DNA of 64,000 nt from Promethearchaeota archaeon (GCA_016839705.1 JAEOTR010000025.1:18416-82415); one strand, 5' to 3'; positions 9,175 to 18,407 are shown, counted from the first letter of the stretch. Made by a program: numbers and translations. The notes: generated by a model from the letters alone, not told the origin.

Positions 9175-9882
9175 TTATAATTCTAATATCTCAATTAATT
9201 TTTCAATATTCTTCCCAGTTTTAGCACTTGTCGTTATAACTTGAATATCAGGATTAATATTCTTAGCATCATCAACCATTTTTTGAACGTCAGTTCCTAA
9301 TCTCTCTGCTAAATCAATTTTGTTAATAACAGCAACCTGAGACATTTTAAAAAGCATTGGATGTTTTTCTATCACCCATTCTCCCTCAGTTGTAGAAACT
9401 ATGGTGATTCGTTTATCAGTACCAAGAGTAAAGTCAGAAGGGCAAATCAAATTTCCTACATTTTCGATGAATAATAAATCAAAATTTTTCAGATCTTTAT
9501 TCTCGATAATTTGATGAATGTGATAGGCATTTAAAGCACACTCTCGACCAGTATTAATCTGAATTGTTTCAGCATTATGCACTTGAATTCTATCCGCATC
9601 AACTCTGGTAGTAATATCACCACAAATTACTAAAATTCTATACTTCTTAGATAAGATCTCAACCATTTTTTCTATGATTGCTGTTTTCCCGGCACCTATC
9701 GCTCCAACTATATCTATCGATTTTATATCAAATTTTCGTAATTCCTGATTATTCAGTTGTGCTAGACGTTCATTATCTTTTTCTACTTCCATTTTAGTTT
9801 GGACTACAAGGTCTCGAATATCATCAGTTGCTAAATTAATGCTCTCAAGTTCTTTTATCCGTTCAATATCTTTTTCTGACAT
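9175..9882 (-). CDS. hypB: HypB-like nickel-insertion GTPase
   Basis: A 235-residue SIMIBI-class GTPase. Walker A is GAIGAGKT (61-68), the switch region is CGDITTRVDADR, and the G4 motif is NKIDLAERLG. The second metal-site cysteine is in ENVGNLICPSDF (C147). The first metal ligand pair of HypB is normally Cys-His; here it reads ECAL, so C115 is kept but the following residue is Ala116. HypB passes nickel to [NiFe]-hydrogenase large subunits with HypA and is a cytoplasmic dimer. No hypA or hydrogenase gene is visible in the window, so nickel delivery to another target cannot be excluded. Confidence 0.85.
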   Translation of the reverse strand: MSEKDIERIKELESINLATDDIRDLVVQTKMEVEKDNERLAQLNNQELRKFDIKSIDIVGAIGAGKTAIIEKMVEILSKKYRILVICGDITTRVDADRIQVHNAETIQINTGRECALNAYHIHQIIENKDLKNFDLLFIENVGNLICPSDFTLGTDKRITIVSTTEGEWVIEKHPMLFKMSQVAVINKIDLAERLGTDVQKMVDDAKNINPDIQVITTSAKTGKNIEKLIEILEL

Positions 9883-9947
9883 TCTTATTAATAAATAAAA
9901 GAAAAGGCTATAAGGATTACTTTTTTAAATTAAAAATCAAAAAAAAA

Positions 9948-10790
9948 TTATTTGGTTTTATATCTATAGAATCCTTTTCCAGATTTAACTCCCAATTCAC
10001 CCCTATCAACCATTTCTTTAAGAGCATCTGGTGGTTTATCATCAGGGTAACCGCTATTTTTAAAGTATGACATTTCAATATCATAAACAACATCTAATCC
10101 AATTCGATCCATGAATTGAAAAGGTCCTAAATTGGTTTTGCTAAAAAATTGACAAAATAACCTCCATGCTTTATCAACAATTTCAATATCGGCATGATCC
10201 CCCGCCCAAATCTTTAGACAATCCTTTTTAATCGCTCTCCATATCCGATTCATAACAAAACCGTAACATTCTTTCTTTACTTCAAGGGGTGTAATTTCAA
10301 TACTCTCTAACCAAGCTCTACCTTTTTCGAATGTAGCTTCGCTTGTTTGAGTTCCGCGCATGATATCAGCTATAGGTAGCATAAATAGATCATAGAAGTG
10401 AATATTCATTACCTTATCTTTTCTTTCCACAACATCTTCAATCTTTGAAATCGGTATTGAGGAACTATTTGTGGCTATAATTGTGTGGGGTGAAGCTGCT
10501 TTATCTATCTTGGGAAAAATCTCTCTCTTTAATTCAAGCTTTTCAGGTACAGCCTCAATAACAAGGTCTACACCTTTAACAGCTTCAGCAATGTTATTAA
10601 ATTGAGTTATAGATGCACTTAGATTTTTGTCCTCTATTGTTTTTTTCATCCTTTTCGTAAAAGCATCTAAATCTTCCTTGTTAGTATCAAAAGCTTTAAT
10701 CTTGTAATTATAAAGAAGAGATTTCTCAATAATTTGTTTACCCAAATACCCTGCACCTACTACAGATATTTTTCTAATTTTACTATTCAT
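9948..10790 (-). CDS. 3-hydroxyacyl-CoA dehydrogenase (short, HBD-like)
   Basis: A 280-residue NAD-dependent enzyme of the 3-hydroxyacyl-CoA dehydrogenase family. The Rossmann motif is VVGAGYLGKQI near residue 10 and the acidic residue after strand 2 is in AFDTN, which indicates NAD rather than NADP. VIEAVPEKLELK and TNSSSIPIS are the family's central motifs. The catalytic His lies in the NIHFYD segment, where the usual HFFNP is altered to HFYDL. The C-terminal domain is present. It would interconvert 3-hydroxyacyl-CoA and 3-oxoacyl-CoA. It is divergent from a second family member at 10896, with 105 bases between the start codons. Confidence 0.8.
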   Translation of the reverse strand: MNSKIRKISVVGAGYLGKQIIEKSLLYNYKIKAFDTNKEDLDAFTKRMKKTIEDKNLSASITQFNNIAEAVKGVDLVIEAVPEKLELKREIFPKIDKAASPHTIIATNSSSIPISKIEDVVERKDKVMNIHFYDLFMLPIADIMRGTQTSEATFEKGRAWLESIEITPLEVKKECYGFVMNRIWRAIKKDCLKIWAGDHADIEIVDKAWRLFCQFFSKTNLGPFQFMDRIGLDVVYDIEMSYFKNSGYPDDKPPDALKEMVDRGELGVKSGKGFYRYKTK

Positions 10791-10895
10791 ATTCGGTTCT
10801 CTTAAGATTTTGATAAGAATAGTAATTTATATGAAGAGTAACAAATTAATTTGATCTATTAAGTAGAAGTTATATAGAAGAGTAGAAATAATATA

Positions 10896-11861
10896 ATGGA
10901 AGCTAAAGATATTAAAAAAATTGCTGTCGTTGGAGCAGGAGTCATCGGAAATAGCTGGACAGCAAATTTTATATGGAAAGGATATCCTGTGAATCTTTGG
11001 CTGTATACCGCAGATGAAGAGGATATTGCTAAACAAGAAATTAATGAACATCTTGAAAGTTTAGCTATAAATGGAGTTTTTGGAAAAGAAGAAATTCCTG
11101 ATATGATGAAATTAGTAAAATATACAACTTCCCTTGAAACTACAGTTAAGGATGTTCAATTTATTCAAGAGTCAATAATTGAAAAATTAGAAATAAAACA
11201 GAAGTTTCTTGCTGATATAGATAAATTAGCATCCCCTGATGCAATTTTTGCAAGTAGTACATCCTATCTATTAATCAGTGACATTGCTAAATTTTCACAA
11301 TACTCTCATAGATGTATTGGTGCTCACCCGTATAATCCGCCTCATCTTATTCCTCTAGTCGAAATAACAATTCCAGGAGGAGATAAAGGGTCGATCAAAA
11401 CAGCAGAACTAGCAGCTAAATTTTATGAAAAAATTAATAAAGTCCCAGTTATATTGAAGAAGGATGTTCCAGGATTTATCGCAAATCAAATACAAGGGGC
11501 AGTAGGTACAATATGTGGGGAATTACTTGTTAATGGTGTATGTACCGTTGAAGATATAGATAAAGCTATGTCTTTTGGTCCAGGATTACGGTGGGCAACT
11601 ATGGGTCCTTATTTAGTTTATCAGTTGGGGGGAGGTAAAGGAGGGATTAAGGGAATAACATTACATATACGAGGAGAATCAGGAGAACCAATGGATGAAC
11701 AAGAGAGGAAACAACTTGAAATGTATGCAAATTTTATTCAAGGAGAAGTAGATAAAGAAATGGCAAAAAGACCTCCAGAATTTGGAAATGATAATGATTC
11801 TCTAAGAAAATTTCGAGATCGTCTCATTATTAAAATACTTCGAGAACATAAGAAAATTTAG
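10896..11861 (+). CDS. 3-hydroxyacyl-CoA dehydrogenase family (carnitine/gulonate-dehydrogenase type)
   Basis: A 321-residue enzyme with VVGAGVIGNSW (NAD-binding), QESIIEKLEIK, SSTSYLLISD and the signature AHPYNPPHLIPLVEI. The last motif is typical of L-carnitine 3-dehydrogenase, L-gulonate 3-dehydrogenase and lambda-crystallin rather than of fatty-acid HADH (HFFNP). The true substrate is therefore probably a free 3-hydroxy acid. VPGFIANQIQ marks the start of the C-terminal domain. Its stop overlaps that of the convergent QueG-like gene at 11858-11861. Confidence 0.78.
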   Translation: MEAKDIKKIAVVGAGVIGNSWTANFIWKGYPVNLWLYTADEEDIAKQEINEHLESLAINGVFGKEEIPDMMKLVKYTTSLETTVKDVQFIQESIIEKLEIKQKFLADIDKLASPDAIFASSTSYLLISDIAKFSQYSHRCIGAHPYNPPHLIPLVEITIPGGDKGSIKTAELAAKFYEKINKVPVILKKDVPGFIANQIQGAVGTICGELLVNGVCTVEDIDKAMSFGPGLRWATMGPYLVYQLGGGKGGIKGITLHIRGESGEPMDEQERKQLEMYANFIQGEVDKEMAKRPPEFGNDNDSLRKFRDRLIIKILREHKKI

Positions 11862-12973
11862 AATTTTTCCAATGCTAATGAGATTTCTTCTCGAACTTTT
11901 TCATTACTGTGTTCAAGAAAAGATTCTAAAGCTGTTTTAGATTCGTCTCCACCAAGCCTTCCTAATGCCCAAGCGATCATCCCATTTACTCGATCATCAT
12001 TATTTTCTTTAAATGCCTTAATAAGCTCAGGTATATATTTCTGATCTAGTGAATTTCCCATGGCTCTTGCCACATTCATTTTCCATCGCCATGTTTCATT
12101 AAATGATTGATAAAACATATGGGGCCATATCTTTGTTTGATAATATTCAAGATCCATATGAAGCAAATTTACTAAATTGAAATCCTCTTCTTTATCTGCT
12201 ACTCTTTCATTTGGGGACAAATTTTGAGATAACCATGGTCTGTTTCGAGGACAAACTTCTTGACACCGATCACAACCGTATACCCAAGTACCCATTTGCT
12301 CGCGAATTTCTAATGGAGTGATCCCAATTTGATAATAACTAAGAAAAGATATACATTTCCTTGGATCGATTGTATTTGGAGCTTTAAGAGCACCTGTAGG
12401 ACAGGAAGCAATACATGTATTTTTACACCATTTAGGACAGCCTACCTCTATTGTGGGCTCATCGGGCTCAAATTCATAATCTACAATTAAAGGGATTGGG
12501 GAAATCCAAGAACTTTTTCGAGCTATACGGTTTGAATAGAGAAAATTATTCTTTCCAAATGTTCCTAATCCTGCTCTTGCTGATGTTAATCGATGGGGGA
12601 TATTAAAAGGTGATCTCGAATCAATTCCATTATCACGCAAAAAACTACGAAAAACCTTAAGGCGTTGATATAATGGACCTTTAGTTCGACGGTGATCATC
12701 TAAATATGCACGCCCAAAATACCCTTCTAATCCCGAAGGAAAAGACTTGCTAAAATAAACATCAATTAGAACAATAATTGATTTGCCATGACGCATTATA
12801 TTTTTAGGATCAAGACCTTTCTCGATATCGGTACCACTTAAAATAAGCCAAGCATACTCTCGCTTTCTAGAATCTAAAATTTCTTTTTGAGATTCAAAAG
12901 GTTCCATAGTTGTAAATCCTATATCGTCAAAACCTAATTCAAATGCTTTATCGATTACTTCGCTTTTCTCCAT
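11858..12973 (-). CDS. QueG-like corrinoid/4Fe-4S reductase with HEAT-like tail
   Basis: A 371-residue protein. Two ferredoxin-type clusters are visible, CPKWCKNTCIASCP followed by a lone C in DPRKCIS, and CDRCQEVCPRN, in the arrangement of epoxyqueuosine reductase (QueG) and reductive dehalogenases. QueG uses cobalamin and two [4Fe-4S] clusters. The C-terminus (GMIAWALGRLGGDESKTALE, then SNEKVREEISLAL) is a HEAT-like repeat, also found in QueG. Archaea generally make archaeosine rather than queuosine, so the substrate may differ; reductive dehalogenation or another corrinoid-dependent reduction is possible. Family assignment is good, the reaction is uncertain. Confidence 0.78.
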   Translation of the reverse strand: MEKSEVIDKAFELGFDDIGFTTMEPFESQKEILDSRKREYAWLILSGTDIEKGLDPKNIMRHGKSIIVLIDVYFSKSFPSGLEGYFGRAYLDDHRRTKGPLYQRLKVFRSFLRDNGIDSRSPFNIPHRLTSARAGLGTFGKNNFLYSNRIARKSSWISPIPLIVDYEFEPDEPTIEVGCPKWCKNTCIASCPTGALKAPNTIDPRKCISFLSYYQIGITPLEIREQMGTWVYGCDRCQEVCPRNRPWLSQNLSPNERVADKEEDFNLVNLLHMDLEYYQTKIWPHMFYQSFNETWRWKMNVARAMGNSLDQKYIPELIKAFKENNDDRVNGMIAWALGRLGGDESKTALESFLEHSNEKVREEISLALEKF

Positions 12974-13065
12974 AATATCCCACTATAATCTAATCAATAT
13001 ATAAGCTTAAAATTAAAAATCATTTTATAACTTAAGCCCTTCTAAATATAATTTAAGAATCACTC

Positions 13066-14172
13066 TTAGCATTCAACAGGCATAACTAGCTGTTCTTTAT
13101 AACCTATAATGACTTTTACAAGTCCTTTGAGTTGTAAATCAAAATCACTATCTCCAGTATCTACTCTTAAACAATCAAGATTTCTAATTTTATCTGCAGT
13201 TGAAATGATTATTAAATTCTTTTTCCCTATTCTTTTAATGACTTCTGGAGTAAACTGTTTATTTCCTCTTCCAAAAATAAATCCTTGACCTCCTAATGGG
13301 GAAATTATGATCTTATAATCATTGAATTCTATTAATATTTCAAGAATGCTTTTTTCATTCAAATCTCTTCCAATTAACTTCTTATTATCCATAGCATCTA
13401 CACCAAGCAGAGTTTTGGGTAGCTTCAAAATATCTGTTATTGTTTTTACAGTTGTGCCAGGTCCTAATAAATAGAGTGTATCTTCTTTCATATCTTCAAT
13501 TATCCATTGAGCAATTCCTTGTTTATTTTCTTCTATTGTCCTCCCAGATTCTGAACCTATTTTCCCCGCTTGAATAAGATTTTTAAATATAAGGACTTTT
13601 AAATATCCATATAGCGTCGTTTTTAGCACATTATCTCTGTAAAGCTCCTCATCGATGTCTAAAATTTCTCTATCTTCAGTTTCAATAAAATCTTCTAAAA
13701 ATCCATCAATTATTTGGGCTGCTGCTTTCGGGTTAAATGAAAAAACTGAACTGTACATTTTAACTCCACCAGGTACAGCAACAACGGGAATTTCTAAACC
13801 AATTGAATCATAAATATCTCTTGCGGTTCCATCTCCACCACAAAAAATTAATAAATCAATCCCATTATTGAGCATTTGTTTAGCGATTCTTTTTGTGTCA
13901 TCCGCTGAAGTTGTTTCACCAATTTCACCAATAATTTCAAAATTTATTCCCTTCCCTTTAATAATATCCGCACCCATCTTTCCCGGTGCAACTAGCATCG
14001 ATAGGTTTCCCTTATTTTTTATTTGGGATAATAGTACAGATACTCTCTGTGGAGTTACGGGTTTTGCTCCCATTTTTACAGCTGTTTTATATGAATCTCC
14101 ATCTGTACCTTTAAGTCCAACACTACCTCCCATCCCCGCAATGGGATTTACAATTAAACCAATCCTTTTCAT
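13066..14172 (-). CDS. AcoX/ATP-NAD kinase-like protein
   Basis: A 368-residue protein of the NAD-kinase/AcoX superfamily. It starts GLIVNPIAGMGGSVGLKGTDG and carries the kinase signature FCGGDGTARD near residue 120, then AVPGGVKMYSSVF. AcoX-type proteins are associated with acetoin and other ThDP-dependent pathways, but their biochemical role is unclear. Here the gene follows a ThDP enzyme by only 29 bases on the same strand, the same pairing seen for AcoX. The ligand residues of NAD kinase (GGDGT) are kept, so nucleotide binding is likely. Confidence 0.7.
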   Translation of the reverse strand: MKRIGLIVNPIAGMGGSVGLKGTDGDSYKTAVKMGAKPVTPQRVSVLLSQIKNKGNLSMLVAPGKMGADIIKGKGINFEIIGEIGETTSADDTKRIAKQMLNNGIDLLIFCGGDGTARDIYDSIGLEIPVVAVPGGVKMYSSVFSFNPKAAAQIIDGFLEDFIETEDREILDIDEELYRDNVLKTTLYGYLKVLIFKNLIQAGKIGSESGRTIEENKQGIAQWIIEDMKEDTLYLLGPGTTVKTITDILKLPKTLLGVDAMDNKKLIGRDLNEKSILEILIEFNDYKIIISPLGGQGFIFGRGNKQFTPEVIKRIGKKNLIIISTADKIRNLDCLRVDTGDSDFDLQLKGLVKVIIGYKEQLVMPVEC

Positions 14173-14201
14173 TTTTGTAGAGGTATTTTCCGTAATCTGA
14201 G

Positions 14202-15980
14202 CTAATTTTTTGTAGGAGCAACTTCCAGAATGACTTCTTCCTTTTTCTTAACTTTTGGGGGGCGTCTTGCTTTAGCTAGAGCTGTCAATATTGTATTTAC
14301 TTTAGGATCAATTCTTACATCAATTACTGCAGGAACATTTGAATCAAAAGCGCGCTGTAATGCAGGACCAATTTCATTAGGATCTGTCACCAATTCACCG
14401 TAACAATTAAATGCTTCAGCATATTTATCATATCGAGTATCACTACTTAATGAACTTCCTAATCCAAAAAATTTCTTGCCATGAGTTACTTTCTGTCCTC
14501 TTGCAACCATGCCCCAAAGGCTATCATTACTTACTACAACTACAATAGGTAAATCAAATCTCTTTGCAGTATCCAGCTCTTTACCGTTAAACAAAAATGA
14601 ACCATCACCGGTTAACACTAGAATCTTCCTTTCAGGTTCAACGTATTTAGCAGCAATAGCCATTGGCACACCTCCTCCTAGATGCTGAATTCCTAAACCC
14701 CCAGAAAAGTAGAGTGATTTTGGTGAATGAGCTCGTAAGTAGATTAGTCCCCATACTGTTGTATCTCCCCCATCTAATATGATAACACTGTCCTCAGGCA
14801 TAAAATCTCGTATTTCTTTTACGAGACGTTGAGGTTTGATTGGAATTTTATCTGAAGATCCTTCTTTCTCTATTCTTGCCTCGAAATTTTTTAATTGAGT
14901 TTGAACATCTTTAACCCATTGTGTTTCCGTTCTAGGACTTTTTATTTTTTCACTTGCGATTTTGTATAATTGAGTAAGAATCCCTTTAATATCCCCTACA
15001 ATAGGGATATCTATAGCACGATTTCTCCCAATTTCTTCAGCTTTTATATCGACTTGAATCAATTTTGCTTTATCCGTAAATTGAGGCATATGTCCATATT
15101 GCATATATTCACCCAATCTAGATCCAAGAATCAATACAACATCAACTTTTGAGAGTAATGCTGTTCCAGGACCTGCAATAGGTGTCGCCGGTCCAAAGCA
15201 TAATGGATGATCGATTGGAAATTCACCAAAACCAAAACCCCAAGTTCCCACAGGGATTTGTGTAAGTTCAGCAAACTTTAGTAATTCTAATGATGCATTA
15301 GAAAAAGCAGCTCCGGTTCCTGCTATTATTAATGGATTTTTTGCATTTAATAATAAATCTACTGCTCTTGATACTAAAATTTCATTACCATAAGGGCCAT
15401 AAAACGGTCTTAACTTTTGAACAGGCTCAAATGCTTGTTTGACTATATCTAATTCATCATCACATTCTCCACCTAATACATCAGAAGGAATAACTAAAAC
15501 GACAGGACCAGGTCTGCCAGTTGTGGCAATCCTGAAAGCCATATTAATATACTCTGGAATTCGAGCAGTCGTATAACAATATCCACTCCATTTCGTTACT
15601 GGAGTAAGAGATGGTACAACATCAACTTCATTATGATGTAACTTATCAAAAAGCATCATTGGTGTACTAGTACAAACTGCTACAATAGGAATACTTGCAT
15701 CCATAGCAAGTGGAATTGAAGGGAATAAATCTGTTACTCCTGGTCCAGCTGGAACTGAGCAGACCCCAGGTTCACCCGTAGCAAGGTAATATCCCATAGC
15801 AGCATGCCCTGTAGCTTGTTCATGTCGAAAATCAATAATATCAATGCCTAGTTCTGTACAGGATGAATCTTGGCAATAATTATATATTAAAGCATTATCT
15901 CCACAAAGGGTAAATATAACTTTAACACCTTGGTGATCCAAAGCACGAACCACTAATTGGGCTCCATTTACTTTTACCAT
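14202..15980 (-). CDS. ThDP-dependent enzyme of the acetolactate synthase/oxalyl-CoA decarboxylase family
   Basis: A 592-residue three-domain ThDP enzyme. The activating glutamate is E54 in DFRHEQATGHAA. The central cofactor-type domain includes GTGAAFSNAS. The Mg/ThDP motif GDGSFLFNGKELDTA is followed by NDSLWGM. Overall layout matches the large subunit of acetolactate synthase and relatives. No regulatory small subunit (ilvN/ilvH) or ilvC is next to it, and the partner is an AcoX-like gene, so a catabolic or 2-oxoacid/oxalyl-CoA reaction is as likely as branched-chain amino-acid synthesis. Start ATG at 15980 follows a purine-rich AGGAGAG stretch. Confidence 0.78.
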   Translation of the reverse strand: MVKVNGAQLVVRALDHQGVKVIFTLCGDNALIYNYCQDSSCTELGIDIIDFRHEQATGHAAMGYYLATGEPGVCSVPAGPGVTDLFPSIPLAMDASIPIVAVCTSTPMMLFDKLHHNEVDVVPSLTPVTKWSGYCYTTARIPEYINMAFRIATTGRPGPVVLVIPSDVLGGECDDELDIVKQAFEPVQKLRPFYGPYGNEILVSRAVDLLLNAKNPLIIAGTGAAFSNASLELLKFAELTQIPVGTWGFGFGEFPIDHPLCFGPATPIAGPGTALLSKVDVVLILGSRLGEYMQYGHMPQFTDKAKLIQVDIKAEEIGRNRAIDIPIVGDIKGILTQLYKIASEKIKSPRTETQWVKDVQTQLKNFEARIEKEGSSDKIPIKPQRLVKEIRDFMPEDSVIILDGGDTTVWGLIYLRAHSPKSLYFSGGLGIQHLGGGVPMAIAAKYVEPERKILVLTGDGSFLFNGKELDTAKRFDLPIVVVVSNDSLWGMVARGQKVTHGKKFFGLGSSLSSDTRYDKYAEAFNCYGELVTDPNEIGPALQRAFDSNVPAVIDVRIDPKVNTILTALAKARRPPKVKKKEEVILEVAPTKN

Positions 15981-16077
15981 TATTTTTCTCTCCTATTCTT
16001 TCTTATATAATCATTAAATCAATTTAGATATTTTTGAATATGAAATCTCACTTTTATATATGGGGAAAAAACAATAA

Positions 16078-16473
16078 TTAAAGATTGAAAAGACCATATA
16101 TCATGAATAATTGTCCAGCAATTAATGATAAAAGATTTACCAGTATTTCTATTTTATTTTCTTTCCTTTTTTTTCTGCTATATGTTTTTTGTTGAATATT
16201 GAATGAAAAGTCAAGCAAAAACAAAAAAAAAACAGCACTTCCTCCCGCAATCGAAAAAAAGATCCAAAATTCTTGATTTGTAAATAGGCCAAATGCAGAT
16301 GTAAACATACATGGTGCAACCCAGAAGATATCGGGAAGAATAAACGATCTTTCAAATACTAAATATACCTCAGTTTTTTCTGGATTCCTATTTTCAGCTA
16401 TAAGGAAATAAATCCAAAAAATTATTATTCCAGAACCAAATGTAATCTGTAAAACAGCTATTAAAATCTCCAT
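16078..16473 (-). CDS. Small membrane protein, four predicted helices
   Basis: A 131-residue protein that I do not recognise. Hydrophobic segments lie at about 2-26, 45-67, 71-92 and 108-129. A Lys/Arg-rich loop (KTYSRKKRKENK) between the last two should face the cytoplasm. No catalytic motif is evident. It is flanked by the ThDP enzyme upstream in sequence and the coiled-coil gene on the other strand, and neither suggests a role. Confidence 0.55.
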   Translation of the reverse strand: MEILIAVLQITFGSGIIIFWIYFLIAENRNPEKTEVYLVFERSFILPDIFWVAPCMFTSAFGLFTNQEFWIFFSIAGGSAVFFLFLLDFSFNIQQKTYSRKKRKENKIEILVNLLSLIAGQLFMIYGLFNL

Positions 16474-16544
16474 AATTGATTATCTTAATTAATGATAATA
16501 TTTCTCCTTTACTTCTAGCATACTTTAAAAAGATTCTTTCTGGG

Positions 16545-16556
16545 GGATTTAAATCC
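16545..16556. promoter_or_regulatory. Perfect 12-base palindrome, possible operator or promoter element
   Basis: GGATTTAAATCC at 16545-16556 is its own reverse complement. It lies 60 bases before the ATG of the coiled-coil gene at 16617, and its TTTAAA core resembles an archaeal TATA element. It may be a dimeric regulator site overlapping a promoter. A 12-base palindrome in AT-rich DNA can also arise by chance. Confidence 0.25.
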
Positions 16557-16616
16557 AAAACTTTAATTATTAAATCGTAATTAAAAAATAATATAGAAAT
16601 ATCAAGTGAGTCTAAT

Positions 16617-18197
16617 ATGGTTGATAAAGTAGTACCTTTTTTAATTAATATGGGTGAAATTACTCCTGCACGAAGTCAAGCCTCTGTTTTGAATGAGTTA
16701 GCAATGGCACTTATTGAATGTATCGAAATTTATCGTAAGAATCTTAAAAAAATGGGCCGAATTGCAAAAATCTCAACAGCATTTTGGCCTGTTCGTTTAA
16801 TTCCATTATCTGAAACTAGAGCATGTGTATGTAGTTATCTATATAATAAACAGGAGAAATTAAGTGTTGGTAAATTTGCTCAGACGCCCCCTCGACCTGA
16901 AGCTGTTATAAAAGGAGCAGATCCGGTAAGTTTTCTAAATTCTTTACAACAATATAATAATAACTATTTGAGAAGAACAAAGAATTTTAAAAGGGGTGTA
17001 GTAATTCAAGAAGCTTTGTTTAATACAAATGAAGTCGGCTATTTTCAGAATTTTTTCCTGAATCAGTACAATTTAAGCTCACATGCATCCCCCTATTTTT
17101 TACTTGAGGGAGGTTCAATATCAAAGAGTGTAAATCAAACGAGAATTGTTCCCGAAATTACGGAATATCTATCTCAAAAGGATGTTCATCTTCTTGATAC
17201 TTATGGAGATGCAATTACGAAATTATGTGAAAGATGGATACAAAAAGGAGGAAAAGACGCGGACAAAATTAGAGACACAAAAGTAGATACTGGTGAGGAA
17301 GAAAAACAACTTGCTATTCTCAATAAAGAATTACAAGCAGAGAAAGAACGAACGTTCGAAAAGACTCCAGAAGAACTAGTTAAAAGTGGGAAATATAAAA
17401 TTAATGATAAAACTGGAGAATTGAATAATAATCTTAATGCTATAAAAAATAGTGTTGATAGTATGAAAAATGCTATTAATCAGAGAGATCTTTTTCTTAC
17501 CGAAGAGAGTTTGAAGGATGCTGATCTAAAATATAGAGATTTGGGAAATTCTTTAAATCGTTATAAAAGTGAAATAGATCAGTTAAGGAAAAACGTACAA
17601 AGAGAAGTCTCTGACCAAGAGAAAACACAACAACAGAAAATTAGAGAATTAGAAAGAAAAAAATCTGAAGTTGAAAAACAAATTGAAGCTAAGCATTCAG
17701 GTTTAAGTAAAGATTTAACGTCTGCTGAAGACGTAGTCGCGAAAATTAAAACTGAAAAGCAAACATGCTTGGATAATATTGAGAGTATAAAAGATAAAGA
17801 AATGACAGAGGTTCAAACCTTTTTCAATAATTATTCTCTTGAGGTAAAAACTCAAAATGTTGTTGTTGGGATTCCGATTTATATCTTTTATTTTGTCGAT
17901 CCCAATACAAATAGCACCACTGAAAGAGCTCCCGTTCTCCCAATTTTAATTGATAAAGGAAAAGTAGTTAGTACTAAAGTCAAGACAAGCTTTAGGCAAA
18001 AATTACGGGATCTAATGAATAAAGATAACGCAATGATTAGTTTGGTTGAAACCCAAGGAGATAATAATAATTTAATGGAAATTAAAAATTTAGATACTCG
18101 TTTAGAGGACGCGATAAACGATTTGAGAATCCGAAAAATTTTGAGCAAAAAGTTAGCAGAATCTGCGAAAAATGTAATTACCGATTTATTATGGTAA
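16617..18197 (+). CDS. Orphan coiled-coil protein
   Basis: A 526-residue soluble protein that I cannot place in a family. The first 190 residues look globular (INMGEITPARSQASVLNELA, later ISTAFWPVRLIPLSETRAC). Residues about 220-410 are a long Lys/Glu/Gln-rich coiled coil (for example QQQKIRELERKKSEVEKQIE). The last 110 residues return to a mixed fold with VVVGIPIYIFYFVDPN. No signal peptide or membrane helix is visible. The globular-coil-globular layout suggests a dimerising structural or tethering protein. No operon partner is on the same strand nearby. Confidence 0.6.
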   Translation: MVDKVVPFLINMGEITPARSQASVLNELAMALIECIEIYRKNLKKMGRIAKISTAFWPVRLIPLSETRACVCSYLYNKQEKLSVGKFAQTPPRPEAVIKGADPVSFLNSLQQYNNNYLRRTKNFKRGVVIQEALFNTNEVGYFQNFFLNQYNLSSHASPYFLLEGGSISKSVNQTRIVPEITEYLSQKDVHLLDTYGDAITKLCERWIQKGGKDADKIRDTKVDTGEEEKQLAILNKELQAEKERTFEKTPEELVKSGKYKINDKTGELNNNLNAIKNSVDSMKNAINQRDLFLTEESLKDADLKYRDLGNSLNRYKSEIDQLRKNVQREVSDQEKTQQQKIRELERKKSEVEKQIEAKHSGLSKDLTSAEDVVAKIKTEKQTCLDNIESIKDKEMTEVQTFFNNYSLEVKTQNVVVGIPIYIFYFVDPNTNSTTERAPVLPILIDKGKVVSTKVKTSFRQKLRDLMNKDNAMISLVETQGDNNNLMEIKNLDTRLEDAINDLRIRKILSKKLAESAKNVITDLLW

Positions 18198-18239
18198 AAA
18201 TTAATCTTTTTTTAAAATTTCTATTTTTATATTTTAGAA

Positions 18240-18407
18240 CTAATTATAAACCATTTTTTTTCCACAGCATTCAGGGATCGGTTGATACCCACAATCCTTT
18301 GAGCAACAACATAATAAATAGCCGTTTTTCAAAATCATTGATTGATCACAACATGTAGGTACTTCTTGTTCTCTACCACATACCGAACACACTAATTTTT
18401 GTCCCAT
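18240..18407 (-). CDS. Cysteine-rich zinc-ribbon-like microprotein (55 aa)
   Basis: A short reading frame from ATG at 18407 to TAG at 18240 encodes 55 residues with ten cysteines (positions 7, 10, 19, 20, 33, 34, 35, 39, 47, 48). The pattern begins LVCSVCG and later has LLCCCSKDCG and ECCGKKM. This regular cysteine spacing in a low-G+C background is not expected by chance. It resembles small archaeal zinc-ribbon or metal-binding proteins in which a C-x2-C pair starts the chain and a C-C-G-x-x-M end follows. It probably binds zinc or another soft metal; no function is assigned. It fills most of the gap between the coiled-coil and aminotransferase genes. Confidence 0.7.
   Translation of the reverse strand: MGQKLVCSVCGREQEVPTCCDQSMILKNGYLLCCCSKDCGYQPIPECCGKKMVYN

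Noticed and set aside
11858..12973. True epoxyqueuosine reductase
   Set aside because: Family features fit, but archaea generally use archaeosine, so only a QueG-like label is supported.
14202..15980. Biosynthetic acetolactate synthase (ilvB)
   Set aside because: No ilvN/ilvC neighbour; the partner is AcoX-like. The specific name was therefore not given.
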